DNA of 58,211 nt, taken from contig CAJXSH010000010.1 of the NCBI GenBank assembly GCA_913061005.1, positions 1-58,211 of the forward strand, given 5' to 3'. Below are positions 8,263-17,455 of this stretch, one piece after another. The translations under genes were made by a program, and so were the position numbers. The number at the start of each line of letters is the position of its first letter. The first letter of the stretch is position 1. Origin of the DNA: an uncultured Ectothiorhodospiraceae bacterium. Its GTDB lineage: Bacteria; Pseudomonadota; Gammaproteobacteria; Nitrococcales; Nitrococcaceae. Below the pieces are notes generated by a model. That model was not told the origin of the DNA. It ran no database searches and was given only the letters and a program-made list of their open reading frames with translations.

Positions 8263-8582
8263 CCTATGTCGTCACCGAACCCTGTATACGCTGTCGGTAT
8301 ACCGACTGCGTCGAAGTCTGTCCGGTGGATTGTTTCCACGGTGGGCCCAATTTTCTGGTGATCGACCCGCAGACCTGTATCGACTGTGCCGTTTGCGTGC
8401 CGGAATGCCCGGTGGAGGCCATCTACCCGGATGACGAGGTCCCGGCCGATCAGCAAGGGTTCATCGAGCTCAACGCACAGCTGGCAGCGCAATGGCCGGT
8501 CATCAAACGTCGCGAGCCACCGCCGGCGGATGCCGATGAGTGGATGGCCGTTCCCGACAAACGGGACCTGCTCGAGGAGTAG
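8259..8582 (+). CDS. fdxA: Seven-iron ferredoxin FdxA
   Basis: 107 residues. Cysteines at 9, 12, 17, 21, 25 and 40, 43, 46, 50 give the pattern of a 7Fe ferredoxin with one [3Fe-4S] and one [4Fe-4S] cluster, followed by the long C-terminal extension found in the Azotobacter FdI/FdxA family (ending around MAVPDKRD). It carries electrons in the cytosol; partner unknown here. It is translationally coupled to the Rrf2-type regulator and converges on ispG, an iron-sulfur enzyme that needs a reduced electron donor, with six bases between the stops. FdxA as donor for IspG is an inference. Confidence 0.93.
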   Translation: MTYVVTEPCIRCRYTDCVEVCPVDCFHGGPNFLVIDPQTCIDCAVCVPECPVEAIYPDDEVPADQQGFIELNAQLAAQWPVIKRREPPPADADEWMAVPDKRDLLEE

Positions 8583-8588
8583 GGCGGG

Positions 8589-9851
8589 TCAGGCCTCGCC
8601 GGCCGCCGGATCGGCCCTGCCGTATCGTCGCGCTACATAGGCCTCGACGATGTCTTTGAAGTCATCGGCGATCGTCTCACCCTTCAAGGTGACGGTTTTC
8701 TCGCCGTCCTCATAGACCGGCGCCACGGGTTTCTCTCCCGTCCCCGGCAGGCTGATCCCGATATCCGCCTGACGGCTCTCACCCGGGCCGTTGACCACGC
8801 AGCCCATCACCGCCAGGGTCATGGATTCGACCCCGGGATACTGCTCCCGCCACACCGGCATGCGGTCACGGACATGGGTCTGGATCTCGTCGGCCAGTTC
8901 CTGGAAAAAGGTACTGGTGGTCCGCCCGCACCCGGGGCAGGCCGCCACCATGGGGGTAAAGCTGCGAAGCCCCATGGACTGGAGGATCTCCTGGGCGACG
9001 ATCACCTCTTGTGTGCGATCACCACCCGGCTCCGGTGTCAGCGAGATGCGAATGGTATCGCCGATGCCCTGCTGCAACAGTACGGCCAGCGCGGCGGTGG
9101 ACGAGACAATCCCCTTCGAGCCCATGCCGGCCTCGGTCAGGCCCAGGTGCAGGGGGTATTCGCAGCGCCCGGCGAGATCCTGGTAGACGCTGATGAGATC
9201 CTGCACCCGCGACATCTTGCACGAGATGATGATCCGGTCATGGGGCAGGCCAAGCGACTCGGCCCGCTCGGCACTGTCAAGCGACGAGGTCACCACCGCA
9301 TCGCGCATCACGGCATCCGGACTCCGGGGCTCGGGACGACGGGCATTTTCATCCATCATCCGCGCCAGCAAGTCCTGATCGAGGCTGCCCCAGTTAACGC
9401 CGATGCGAATGGGACGGTCGAGGTCGCGCGCGATCTCGATGACTTCGGCAAACTGCGGGTCACGACGCGAGCCCTTGCCGACGTTGCCCGGGTTGATGCG
9501 CAGTTTGCCCAGCGCCTCGCCACAGGCGGGCACCGCACGAAGCAGCTTGTGTCCGTTGAAATGAAAATCGCCGACCAGCGGGACATCCACCCCCATGTCG
9601 TCGAGCCGCTGCCGGATACCGGGCACCGCGCGGGCCGCTTCCTCGCTGTTGACGGTAATCCGCACCAGCTCGGACCCCGCCCGGGCCAGGTCGGCCACCT
9701 GGATGGCCGTTCGCACCTCATCGACGGTGTCGGTGTTGGTCATCGACTGCACCACCACCGGCGCGTCGCCGCCGACCGTGACGTGGCCTATCCGAACGGG
9801 CACACTGTAGCGCCGCTGATAACCGGGAATATCTTCCATACCCCCAATCAT
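8589..9851 (-). CDS. ispG: (E)-4-hydroxy-3-methylbut-2-enyl-diphosphate synthase IspG
   Basis: About 420 residues; converts MEcPP to HMBPP in the MEP isoprenoid pathway with a [4Fe-4S] cluster. The N-terminal barrel shows [17 protein letters not shown] and RIGVNWGSL. The cluster cysteines are in ACPGCGR and [10 protein letters not shown], with the glutamate of the latter as fourth ligand. The protein is longer than the 372-residue E. coli form, with an inserted stretch around residues 180-215 and an extended C-terminus, as seen in many alpha- and betaproteobacterial IspG. The start could be 9839 or 9851. It diverges from the glutathione transferase gene with only about 16 bases between starts. 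Confidence 0.93.
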   Translation of the reverse strand: MIGGMEDIPGYQRRYSVPVRIGHVTVGGDAPVVVQSMTNTDTVDEVRTAIQVADLARAGSELVRITVNSEEAARAVPGIRQRLDDMGVDVPLVGDFHFNGHKLLRAVPACGEALGKLRINPGNVGKGSRRDPQFAEVIEIARDLDRPIRIGVNWGSLDQDLLARMMDENARRPEPRSPDAVMRDAVVTSSLDSAERAESLGLPHDRIIISCKMSRVQDLISVYQDLAGRCEYPLHLGLTEAGMGSKGIVSSTAALAVLLQQGIGDTIRISLTPEPGGDRTQEVIVAQEILQSMGLRSFTPMVAACPGCGRTTSTFFQELADEIQTHVRDRMPVWREQYPGVESMTLAVMGCVVNGPGESRQADIGISLPGTGEKPVAPVYEDGEKTVTLKGETIADDFKDIVEAYVARRYGRADPAAGEA

Positions 9852-9867
9852 AAAGGATGGAGGCAGC

Positions 9868-10560
9868 ATGATCGATCTCTACACCTGGCCCACCCCCAAC
9901 GGACATAAGGTGCATATCGCACTCGAAGAGCTCGGCCTCGACTATCGGGTCCAGCCCATTAACATCGGCCAGGGCGATCAGTTTGGCGAAGCATTCCTTA
10001 AGATCAGCCCCAACAACAAGATCCCGGCGATCATCGACCACGACGGCCCGGGTGGCGAACCGGTGTCGCTTTTCGAATCCGGTGCCATTCTCCTGTATCT
10101 CGCCGAGAAGACCGGCGAGCTGATGCCGGCCGACCCCCGCGCACGCCTCGAGACCCTGGAGTGGTTGATGTTTCAGATGGGCGGGCTCGGGCCAATGCTC
10201 GGCCAGGCGCATCACTTCCGTCAGTACGCGCCCGAGTCGATTGACTATGCCATCGACCGCTACACCAACGAGGCCTCGCGTTTGTACGGCGTACTGGACC
10301 GTCGCCTGGCGGCTCGCGAGTGGCTGGCCGGTGAGATGTACACCATCGCCGATATCGCCTGCTTCCCCTGGATCCGCCCCTACGAAAACCAGGGCCAGTC
10401 CCTGGGTGACTACCCGCACCTCAAACGCTGGTTCGATGCCATTGCCGAGCGGCCGGCGGTCGAGCGCGGGGTGGCGGTGCTCGCCGATGCCCGGCCGCCG
10501 AAGCTCGATGACAAGGCCAAAGAGCAGCTCTTCGGTGCCAGTCAGTACCAGAAACGATGA
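9868..10560 (+). CDS. Glutathione S-transferase (YfcG/Ure2-like)
   Basis: 230 residues. The N-terminal thioredoxin fold starts [15 protein letters not shown], a form seen in disulfide-bond oxidoreductases YfcG and YghU rather than classical transferases; the NKIPAI cis-proline and the [12 protein letters not shown] glutathione-binding segment follow. The C-terminal helical domain contains [13 protein letters not shown]-like folding motif residues near 165. It probably reduces disulfides or hydroperoxides with glutathione in the cytosol. GGAGG five bases upstream supports the ATG. It overlaps mazG by ATGA. Confidence 0.88.
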   Translation: MIDLYTWPTPNGHKVHIALEELGLDYRVQPINIGQGDQFGEAFLKISPNNKIPAIIDHDGPGGEPVSLFESGAILLYLAEKTGELMPADPRARLETLEWLMFQMGGLGPMLGQAHHFRQYAPESIDYAIDRYTNEASRLYGVLDRRLAAREWLAGEMYTIADIACFPWIRPYENQGQSLGDYPHLKRWFDAIAERPAVERGVAVLADARPPKLDDKAKEQLFGASQYQKR

Positions 10561-11387
10561 CGGCGCTGGATGAGCTGCTTGGCGTCATGGCCCGGCTGCG
10601 GGACCCCGAGCGGGGCTGTCCCTGGGACGGTCAGCAGGATTTTCGCAGTATCGTGCCGCACACCCTTGAGGAAGCCTATGAGGTCGCGGATGCCATCGAG
10701 CGTGGGGATCGCGCCGCGATGCGCGATGAACTCGGCGATCTGCTCTTTCAGGTGGTGTTCTACGCCCAGTTGGGCCGCGAGGAGGGCGCCTTTGATTTCG
10801 AGTCCATCGCCCGAGGCGTCACCGACAAACTGATCCGTCGTCATCCCCACGTCTTCGGTGCCCATCAAGAGACCACCGCGGCGGGACAGCGTGCCACCTG
10901 GGAGGCCATCAAGGCCGAAGAGCGACGTAATGCCCGGAGCGGCGATCAACCTGACAGCGCGCTCGATGACATCCCCCTGGCACTCCCGGCGCTGACCCGC
11001 TCGCGAAAGCTCCAGTCCCGGGCGGCGCGAGTGGGGTTCGACTGGCCGGATGACGCGCCGGTGGTCGAGAAAATCCGCGAGGAGTTGGCCGAGGTCGAAG
11101 CGGCCATGGCGATGACCCCGGCGGACGACGCGGCGGTTGCCGAAGAGATCGGGGATCTGCTGCTTGCCTGTGTCAATCTGGCTCGTCGTCGCGGCGTCGA
11201 CCCGGAGCAGGCCCTTCGTGCCGGCAACGCCAAGTTCGAGCGCCGGTTTCGCGGCCTCGAGGCGATTCTGCGGGAGACCGGCCTACGGCCGGAGGATGTG
11301 GACTTCGACACGCTGGAGGCCGCCTATCAGCGTGCCAAAGCCGCCGAGGCCGGCGACGAGGGGGCCGAGCCGACCGACAACGGCTAG
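10557..11387 (+). CDS. mazG: Nucleoside triphosphate pyrophosphohydrolase MazG
   Basis: 276 residues, two MazG repeats. The first has the CPWDGQQDFRSI start and the EExxE / ExxD metal sites (LEEAYEVADAI, DELGDLLFQVVF); the second repeats these around EELAEVEAAM and EEIGDLLLACVN. It hydrolyses NTPs to NMP and pyrophosphate, cleaning the pool and lowering ppGpp under stress. Length is close to the E. coli protein (263). The ATGA overlap with the transferase gene sets the start; the stop shares a CTAG with the stop of convergent lutC. Confidence 0.93.
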   Translation: MTALDELLGVMARLRDPERGCPWDGQQDFRSIVPHTLEEAYEVADAIERGDRAAMRDELGDLLFQVVFYAQLGREEGAFDFESIARGVTDKLIRRHPHVFGAHQETTAAGQRATWEAIKAEERRNARSGDQPDSALDDIPLALPALTRSRKLQSRAARVGFDWPDDAPVVEKIREELAEVEAAMAMTPADDAAVAEEIGDLLLACVNLARRRGVDPEQALRAGNAKFERRFRGLEAILRETGLRPEDVDFDTLEAAYQRAKAAEAGDEGAEPTDNG

Positions 11388-12031
11388 TCCTGCAAAAGCA
11401 ATACGTGCAGCTGTCGTGGGCCGTGGGCGCCAAGCTGCAGGGTCTGTTCCACATCCGCCGTGCGGGATGGGCCGGTGATCACGTTAACGGTCCGCGGCAG
11501 CGGGCCGTCGGCAAGCAGCCGATCCCAGACCGATTCCATGTAATCGACGATGTCGCCGATTGAAAGCACCACGATATGCCGGTCGGGCAGAAAGTTGGGG
11601 GTGGTCGGCCGACTCGGCCCCGAGGGCAGGACAATCGAGCCCGTCTCGGCGATCCCCGCGTAGCCCACGGTGATGGCGGTATGCCAGTGGCGGGCGTTGT
11701 CCAGATCGGTCTGTGGCGTGGTCAGCGGCGACCAGTCCAGCCCGGTGAGCAATGGGTGGGGGGCCATGCCAAGCGGCTGCTCACCGGCTTCGCCCAGCCA
11801 CGCGGCGATCATCGATGGGACCGCCTCACGGTCGGCGACACCGGCCCAGCTGCCGGCGGCGGCCTCCAGCCGCTCGGTAAAGCGCTCAACCCGGGTGGCC
11901 TCCCACTGCGGCCGAGGGGGGGTATCGTCGATCCGTGCCGACAGGTCGGCCCGGGCGGCTTCTCGGCTGGGTGCCTCGGTCCGGCCCAAGGACCCACGGA
12001 TCCGCGTCAATACCCGATCGCGATCATCCAT
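11384..12031 (-). CDS. lutC: L-lactate utilization protein LutC
   Basis: 215 residues of the LUD domain family (YkgG). The N-terminus MDDRDRVLTRIRGSLG is a usual start, and the core shows GIAETGSIVL, PSRPTTPNFLPDRHIVVL and the final ITGPSRTADVEQTLQLGAHGP block. LutC is the third subunit of the LutABC iron-sulfur L-lactate oxidase that makes pyruvate. It overlaps lutB by eight bases. The start at 12031 is preferred to a longer frame that runs far into lutB. Confidence 0.92.
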   Translation of the reverse strand: MDDRDRVLTRIRGSLGRTEAPSREAARADLSARIDDTPPRPQWEATRVERFTERLEAAAGSWAGVADREAVPSMIAAWLGEAGEQPLGMAPHPLLTGLDWSPLTTPQTDLDNARHWHTAITVGYAGIAETGSIVLPSGPSRPTTPNFLPDRHIVVLSIGDIVDYMESVWDRLLADGPLPRTVNVITGPSRTADVEQTLQLGAHGPRQLHVLLLQD

Positions 12032-13445
12032 CCTGGCCGCTCCTCTGCCGCGCCTGCCATTGCTGCTGAAAGGTGCCGCCCCGGCCGGGCAATGGCAGGT
12101 CACGGCCGGCGGTCCAGGCACCGGCCAGCGGCGCGCGCCGGACCGAGCCACGTCCCAGCCGGCTCATGAGCCGTTGTGCCAGTCCGGTTACCGCGGTGTA
12201 GAGGCGCGGGCGTCGAGCCAACCAGGCCCAGCCACGGATCCCCCAGCGGGTGGTCGCCGGGGTGATCTGCTGTTCAAAGGCATCATCACGGAGCTGGCGG
12301 ATCAGGTGGGGCAGGCGGATCTTGACCGGGCAGACGGTCTGGCAGCGGCCATTGAGCGTGCAGGCCTGGGGCAGGTCGCTGGATTTGTCCAGGCCCCGGA
12401 ACATTGGCGTGAGCACCGCCCCCATTGGCCCCGGGTAGACCCAGCCGTAGGCATGCCCGCCGATGGCGCTGTAGACCGGGCAGTGGTTCATGCAGGCCCC
12501 ACAGCGAATGCAGCGCAGCATCTCGCGGTAGTCATTGCCGAGCATGCGGCTGCGGCCGTTGTCGATGAGAACGACATGAAGCTCCTCGGGGCCGTCGAGC
12601 TCATCCTCGCGGCGCGCGCCGGTGATGAACGTGGTATACGCGGTGATCTGCTGGCCCGTGGCGCTGCGAGCGAGCAGCCGCAGCATGGACGAGGCCTCCT
12701 GCATTGACGGGACAAGCTTCTCGACCCCGGCGATGGCAATGTGCACCCGGGGCAGACTGGTCGAGAGATCGGCATTGCCCTCGTTGGTCACCAGGGTGAT
12801 GGTCCCGGTGTCGGCCACCAGAAAGTTGGCGCCGCTGATGCCGATATCGGCGCCAAGGAACTTCTCCCGCAGCACGCCCCGGGCCTCGTTGACCAGATCG
12901 GGGGTTTCGCGAAGCGGCCCGCCGCTTCGGCCGTGGTGATGGGTATCAAAAAGCTCGGTGATCTCGCCGCGGGTTTTATGGACCGCCGGGGCGATGATGT
13001 GACTGGGGGGTTCTTTGGCCAGCTGGATGATGTACTCGCCAAGGTCACTTTCGACCGTTTCGAATTCGGCCTCGAGGGCTTCGTTGAGGCCCACTTCCTC
13101 GCCGGCCATGGTTTTGGCCTTGATGATCTGCCGGGCGTGGGCCTCGCGACAGATTCGAAGCACCGCCTCGCGGGCCGATTCGGCATCGGCGGCGTAGTGG
13201 AGCTGGCCGCCGGCGCTATTGAGGTTTTGCTCGAACTCATCCAGGTAAGTATCGAGATATTCGAGGGTATGATCCTTGATCTGACGGCCGCGCTCACGGA
13301 GCTGTTCGAAGGCGGGCAGATCAAGAATGGCATCGGCGCGTTTGTCGACAAACCCGCCCTTGGCCTGCGCGAGCGCCGCCTGGAGGTTGTCGTCATCGAG
13401 GGCTTTCCGGGCCCTTGCCCGAAAGTCAGCTTCGCTTACCGCCAT
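12024..13445 (-). CDS. lutB: L-lactate utilization iron-sulfur protein LutB
   Basis: 473 residues. The N-terminal two-thirds is a LUD domain (TMAGEEVGLNEALE, ISGANFLVADTGTITLVTNEGN). The C-terminal part has two ferredoxin-type clusters: CIRCGACMNHCPVY and CTLNGRCQTVCPVKI, each with four cysteines, followed by a variable tail. It is the central electron-transfer subunit of LutABC. Its start codon shares one base with the lutA stop (TAATG), a tight operon arrangement lutA-lutB-lutC. No lactate permease is in the window. Confidence 0.93.
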   Translation of the reverse strand: MAVSEADFRARARKALDDDNLQAALAQAKGGFVDKRADAILDLPAFEQLRERGRQIKDHTLEYLDTYLDEFEQNLNSAGGQLHYAADAESAREAVLRICREAHARQIIKAKTMAGEEVGLNEALEAEFETVESDLGEYIIQLAKEPPSHIIAPAVHKTRGEITELFDTHHHGRSGGPLRETPDLVNEARGVLREKFLGADIGISGANFLVADTGTITLVTNEGNADLSTSLPRVHIAIAGVEKLVPSMQEASSMLRLLARSATGQQITAYTTFITGARREDELDGPEELHVVLIDNGRSRMLGNDYREMLRCIRCGACMNHCPVYSAIGGHAYGWVYPGPMGAVLTPMFRGLDKSSDLPQACTLNGRCQTVCPVKIRLPHLIRQLRDDAFEQQITPATTRWGIRGWAWLARRPRLYTAVTGLAQRLMSRLGRGSVRRAPLAGAWTAGRDLPLPGRGGTFQQQWQARQRSGQDG

Positions 13446-14218
13446 TACTGTTCCTCCTCGCCGATGGCCGGCTCGTCGGCCATGCCGGCAAGCACTTCAA
13501 CGGCATGGCGTACCTTGACAGGTTGTCCGCGCCGGTGCATCCGCCCGGCGATATTCATGAGGCACCCCAGATCGCCGCCCAGCAGCGTCTCCGCGCCGGT
13601 GCGCTCAATGCTCTCGGCCTTTTGATCAACCATGCGGGTCGAGATATCCGGGTATTTGACGCAGAACGTGCCGCCAAACCCGCAGCAGGTATCCCGTTCG
13701 TCCATCTCGACCATCTCCAGCCCGGCATTGCCGCCAAGCAGCCGCCGGGGCTGTTCGCGAATGCCCAGTTGCCGGAGCCCGGAACAGCTGTCGTGGTAGG
13801 TCACCCGCCCGGTAAAGCCCTGCTCGGGTGGTGTGATGCCGAGTACATCGTTGATGAACGCCATGATCTCGTAACTCCGTCCGGCCAGCTCGTCGGCGCG
13901 GCGCCGCCATTCGCTGCCCTCATCGAAAAGCGTCGGGTACTGCCGGATCTGACCCACGCACGAGCCCGACGGCGCGACCAGATAGTCATAGCCGGCAAAG
14001 GCCTCGATGACGCGGCGGGCGATATCGCGGGTGTCACTCAGATCGCCGGTGTTGTAGGCGGGTTGGCCGCAACAGGTCTGTCCGGCCGGCACCTCGACAT
14101 CACAGCCCGCCGACTCGAGCAGTCGGACGCTGGCAAAGCCAACGCGAGGCCGGAAGAAATCAACCAGGCAGGTGACAAAAAGCCCCACCCGAGGCGTTGG
14201 ACTGGCCGCGTCGGTCAT
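13445..14218 (-). CDS. lutA: L-lactate utilization iron-sulfur subunit LutA
   Basis: 257 residues. It carries two CCG (cysteine-rich) domains, one around QTCCGQPAY near residue 48 and one around DTCCGFGGTF near residue 185, with extra cysteines in PSGSCVG and HDSCSGLR. This domain binds iron-sulfur clusters in heterodisulfide reductase- and glycolate oxidase-type enzymes. First gene of lutABC; a divergent pterin dehydratase starts 95 bases away, and a GntR-type inverted repeat lies between them. Confidence 0.93.
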   Translation of the reverse strand: MTDAASPTPRVGLFVTCLVDFFRPRVGFASVRLLESAGCDVEVPAGQTCCGQPAYNTGDLSDTRDIARRVIEAFAGYDYLVAPSGSCVGQIRQYPTLFDEGSEWRRRADELAGRSYEIMAFINDVLGITPPEQGFTGRVTYHDSCSGLRQLGIREQPRRLLGGNAGLEMVEMDERDTCCGFGGTFCVKYPDISTRMVDQKAESIERTGAETLLGGDLGCLMNIAGRMHRRGQPVKVRHAVEVLAGMADEPAIGEEEQ

Positions 14219-14254
14219 TGCAGCACCCCTTTGTTAGATGATTAGCTGCCCGTA

Positions 14255-14265
14255 TTGGTCTGACC
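14255..14265. promoter_or_regulatory. Candidate FadR-subfamily (GntR) operator before lutA
   Basis: TTGGTCTGACC contains the GGT-N3-ACC inverted repeat typical of FadR/PdhR/LldR-type operators. It lies 37-47 bases upstream of the lutA start, within its promoter zone. LutABC and lactate dehydrogenase genes are commonly controlled by such regulators, but no GntR gene is in this window. Confidence 0.4.
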
Positions 14266-14313
14266 GCACTTTAACCCCGGCGCCATTGCCGGGACAACGA
14301 AAGGGAGAATGCG

Positions 14314-14646
14314 ATGAGCCTGACCGACAAGCGCTGCACGCCATGCCAGGGGGGCATCCCGCCGCTCAGCCGCGAGGATGCCGAAGCCAGGATGTCCGAG
14401 ATTCCCGGTTGGTCGTTAAGCGACGATGCCCGGGTGCTGACCCGGCGGTTCAAGACGCCCAACTTCGCCGAGGCCCAGGCCATTGCCAATCAAGCCGGGG
14501 ATGTGGCCGAAGATCAGGACCACCACCCCGAGATTCGGTTCGGGTATGGGTACTGCGAGGTCGAAATCTACACCCATGCCATCAACGGGCTGCATGAAAA
14601 TGACTTCATCTATGCCGCCCACGTCAACGCCGCGGTGGACGGCTAA
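14314..14646 (+). CDS. phhB: Pterin-4a-carbinolamine dehydratase
   Basis: 110 residues, the small PCD fold. The active-site block EDQDHHPEIRFGY near residues 67-79 has the histidine pair, and VEIYTHAINGLHENDF closes the fold. The enzyme dehydrates 4a-hydroxytetrahydrobiopterin; in bacteria it also supports phenylalanine hydroxylase or molybdopterin-related steps. No hydroxylase gene is nearby. A good AAGGGAG precedes the start. Its stop interlocks with the stop of convergent moaC (CTAA). Confidence 0.9.
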   Translation: MSLTDKRCTPCQGGIPPLSREDAEARMSEIPGWSLSDDARVLTRRFKTPNFAEAQAIANQAGDVAEDQDHHPEIRFGYGYCEVEIYTHAINGLHENDFIYAAHVNAAVDG

Positions 14647-15116
14647 CGGTTCCACTCGCCGGATCGGCCACCGGATTTATGCAAAAGCTGCACGCCCTCG
14701 ATCCGCATCCCGCGGTCGAGGGCCTTGCACATGTCATAGACCGTCAACAAGGCCGCCTGCACGCCATTGAGCGCCTCCATCTCGACCCCGGTGGCCCCCC
14801 GGGTCTCTGCCCGGACCTGACAGTGCATGGCCATCGGTTCGTCGAGCGCCGTCAATTCGACATCCAGGTGACTCAGTGGCAGGGGATGGCAGAGGGGAAT
14901 TACCTCGGCGGTGCGCTTTGCCGCCATGATGCCGGCGATCCGGGCGGTGGCAAGCGCATCCCCTTTGGCCAGGTTGCCGGCCAGCAAGGCCTCGCGGGTG
15001 GAGGCTTCCATGACGATCCGGCCCTCGGCGATGGCCACGCGGTGGGTGGCCTTTTTCTCGCCAATATCCACCATGTGGGCCTCGCCGCGGGTGTTCAGAT
15101 GGGTGAGGTCACTCAT
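14643..15116 (-). CDS. moaC: Cyclic pyranopterin monophosphate synthase MoaC
   Basis: 157 residues; second step of molybdenum cofactor synthesis. Conserved segments are [38 protein letters not shown] and the catalytic [23 protein letters not shown], all in the expected order and spacing. E. coli MoaC is 161 residues. It starts inside the ATGA overlap with gpmA. No other moa gene is in the window. Confidence 0.94.
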   Translation of the reverse strand: MSDLTHLNTRGEAHMVDIGEKKATHRVAIAEGRIVMEASTREALLAGNLAKGDALATARIAGIMAAKRTAEVIPLCHPLPLSHLDVELTALDEPMAMHCQVRAETRGATGVEMEALNGVQAALLTVYDMCKALDRGMRIEGVQLLHKSGGRSGEWNR

Positions 15117-15811
15117 GAGCGCTCCCGCAGCGAATACTTGCGCTCCACCGACAGCCCGTCGTCGAGCTCGTAGACCAGCGGATCGCCGGTGGCGATCTCC
15201 ACGCCGGTGATGGCCTCATCGGACAGCCCTTCAAGGTGTTTGACCAGCGCCCGCAGGCTGTTGCCATGGGCGGCGATCAGCATGGTGCTGCAGCCGGTGA
15301 GCGCCGGGGCAAGCTGGCTCTGCCAGTAGGGCAGCACGCGATCGAGTGTGTCTTCGAGCGACTCCGTGGCCGGGAGGCTGGCCGGGTCGAGTCCCGCGTA
15401 GCGCGGGTCATTGCAGGGGTGGCGGGCGTCATCGCGGTCAAGCGGGGGCGGTGGCGTCGCGAAGCTCCGCCGCCAGATGTGCACCTGCTCGTCACCATAC
15501 TGCTCGGCCGTCTCGGCCTTGTTGAGTCCGGTGAGCGCGCCGTAGTGACGCTCATTGAGTCGCCAGTCCTTGATCAGCGGAATCCAGAGCCGACCAAGGC
15601 CATCCAGAGCCATGAACGCGGTGCGAATGGCGCGGGTCAACACCGATGTGTAGGCGATATCGGGCTTTAATCCGGCATCGGCCATCAGTTGCCCGGCGGC
15701 CACGGCCTCGGTCCGGCCCTGATCGCTGAGATCGACGTCATGCCAGCCTGTGAAACGGTTTTCCAGATTCCAGATGCTCTGGCCATGGCGCAGCAGGATG
15801 AGTTTTTTCAT
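15113..15811 (-). CDS. gpmA: 2,3-bisphosphoglycerate-dependent phosphoglycerate mutase
   Basis: 232 residues. The phosphohistidine motif [10 protein letters not shown] is at the N-terminus (His9), followed by [13 protein letters not shown], the RAIRTA segment, [16 protein letters not shown] and the second catalytic histidine in IAAHGNSLR. It interconverts 3- and 2-phosphoglycerate in glycolysis and gluconeogenesis. Length fits the dPGM family (about 230-250). It precedes moaC with a four-base overlap. Confidence 0.94.
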   Translation of the reverse strand: MKKLILLRHGQSIWNLENRFTGWHDVDLSDQGRTEAVAAGQLMADAGLKPDIAYTSVLTRAIRTAFMALDGLGRLWIPLIKDWRLNERHYGALTGLNKAETAEQYGDEQVHIWRRSFATPPPPLDRDDARHPCNDPRYAGLDPASLPATESLEDTLDRVLPYWQSQLAPALTGCSTMLIAAHGNSLRALVKHLEGLSDEAITGVEIATGDPLVYELDDGLSVERKYSLRERS

Positions 15812-15894
15812 CGAAACCGGTGCCCCCTGATAAGCTTTGGTTGATTGGCCGGTAGGATACCATCGGCGCTCACCGCCGCGGAGGCAGCAACGCA

Positions 15895-16413
15895 GTGCAA
15901 AACGGAATCCGGGTGTCCCTGTCGATGCAGCGGGTTACGCTGGCAATCGATGGCTGGGTGGTCGGGCAGTGGGCCTGTTCCACCGCCGCCGCGGGCCCGG
16001 GCGAGCAAAACGGCCAGGGCGGCACCCCCCGCGGCGCCCATCGGATTCGCATGGTCATCGGCCGTAACGCGCCGGCCGGCGCCGTCTTTGTCGGCCGGCG
16101 CCCCACCGGCGAGATCTACACCCCAGGCCTCGGCGCTCAGGCCCCGGCGCGGGACTGGATCCTCTCGCGCATCCTCTGGCTGACCGGAATGGAGCCCGGG
16201 TTCAACCGGGGGGGTGCGGTGGACACGCTCCGGCGGTTGATTTACATCCATGGCACGCCGGATACCGAGCCCATGGGCGTGCCCCGGTCGCATGGCTGTA
16301 TCCGGATGCGCAACGAGGCCGTTATCGAGCTGGCCGATCAGTGCTGGCCGGGCATGGCGGTTGTCATCGACGATGACACCGACAAGGAGAGGTTCCCTTG
16401 CTCGGGCCATTGA
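15895..16413 (+). CDS. YkuD L,D-transpeptidase-like protein without signal peptide
   Basis: 172 residues, essentially a bare YkuD domain: GTPRGAHRI in the first half, IYIHGTPD as the His-Gly segment and RSHGCIRM with Cys135. There is no signal sequence; the protein begins directly in the first beta strand ([14 protein letters not shown]). The start is a GTG at 15895 with GAGG about ten bases upstream. It overlaps nagZ by 16 bases. Related cytosol-predicted YkuD proteins are common in Proteobacteria, and their substrate is unclear; coupling to nagZ suggests a link with muropeptide recycling (inference). Confidence 0.8.
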   Translation: MQNGIRVSLSMQRVTLAIDGWVVGQWACSTAAAGPGEQNGQGGTPRGAHRIRMVIGRNAPAGAVFVGRRPTGEIYTPGLGAQAPARDWILSRILWLTGMEPGFNRGGAVDTLRRLIYIHGTPDTEPMGVPRSHGCIRMRNEAVIELADQCWPGMAVVIDDDTDKERFPCSGH

Positions 16414-17405
16414 TGATCGGTATCGAAGGCATCGAGCTGCTTGGCGAAGAAAAAGAGCGGCTTTGTCATCCTTCGGTGGGCGGGGTGATCCTTTTTGCCC
16501 GTAACTATCAGGACCCCGAGCAATTACTGGCGCTGACCCGATCGATTCGCGGGCTGCGATCGCCGCCGTTGCTGATCGCCACAGATCAGGAGGGCGGCCG
16601 CGTCCAGCGCATCCGTGACGGCGTGGCGACCCTGCCGCCTGCCGGGCGGCTGGGACAGGCAGCGCGCCTGACCCCGGCACTTGCCCGCGAAACCGCGCGT
16701 CAGGCGGGCTGGCTGATGGCCAGCGAACTCCGCAGCCTCGGTGTCGACTTCAGCTTTGCGCCGGTCCTGGATATCGACTACGGGGTCAGCCAGGTGATCG
16801 GCGATCGGGCCTTCTCGGAGCGGCCCGATGATGTGGCGGCACTGGCGCTTGAGTGGCAGCGCGGCTGCGCCACCGCCGGGATGGCCTGTGTGGGCAAGCA
16901 CTTCCCGGGCCACGGCGGGGTCGCTCCCGACTCGCACCTGAGCGCCGCCGAAGACCCCCGGGCCATTGCCGATCTCGAGCATGCCGATCTGCTGCCCTTT
17001 CGACGGCTGATCAACAATGGTCTTGCAGCGGTCATGCTGGCACATCTGGTTTTTCCGGCGGTGGATTCGCAACCGGTTGGGTTCTCGGCGCCATGGGTGA
17101 GGTATCTGCGCGGCGCAGTCGGCTTTGGCGGGGCGATTTTCAGTGACGACCTCGAGATGGCAGCGGCTGCCGTGGCGGGTGATCTGCAAGCGCGCATCCT
17201 GGCCGCCCTCCGGGCAGGCTGTGACATGGCCATCGTCGGCAACGCCGGCCGGGCGATCGACCCGGTGCTCGAGCATCTGCCCGCGCCGGATCCGCGGGCA
17301 GCACTGCGCCTGGCGCGCATGCACGGACGGGGCGGCGAGACACTGTCAGCGCTGCACGCCCGGCCCGAGTATCAGACCGCCCGGGCGATGCTGGGAGAAA
17401 TCTAG
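16398..17405 (+). CDS. nagZ: Beta-N-acetylhexosaminidase NagZ
   Basis: 335 residues, GH3 single-domain enzyme of the cytosol. It removes GlcNAc from anhydro-muropeptides in cell-wall recycling. Seen are DQEGGRVQRI, the KHFPGHGG loop (Lys167-His168) and the nucleophile block SDDLEMAA with Asp250. Start is a TTG at 16398, backed by AAGGAGAGG upstream; the next ATG is at 16413. Length matches E. coli NagZ (341). Confidence 0.92.
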   Translation: MLGPLMIGIEGIELLGEEKERLCHPSVGGVILFARNYQDPEQLLALTRSIRGLRSPPLLIATDQEGGRVQRIRDGVATLPPAGRLGQAARLTPALARETARQAGWLMASELRSLGVDFSFAPVLDIDYGVSQVIGDRAFSERPDDVAALALEWQRGCATAGMACVGKHFPGHGGVAPDSHLSAAEDPRAIADLEHADLLPFRRLINNGLAAVMLAHLVFPAVDSQPVGFSAPWVRYLRGAVGFGGAIFSDDLEMAAAAVAGDLQARILAALRAGCDMAIVGNAGRAIDPVLEHLPAPDPRAALRLARMHGRGGETLSALHARPEYQTARAMLGEI

Positions 17406-17455
17406 CGCCGCCGCTATACTGCGCCGGTCAATCGATGAATGGGCAAGGGGGCAGA

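Noticed and set aside
12741-13625. 294-codon plus-strand frame opposite lutB/lutA
   Set aside because: Antisense to iron-sulfur genes with intact cluster motifs; no recognisable fold.
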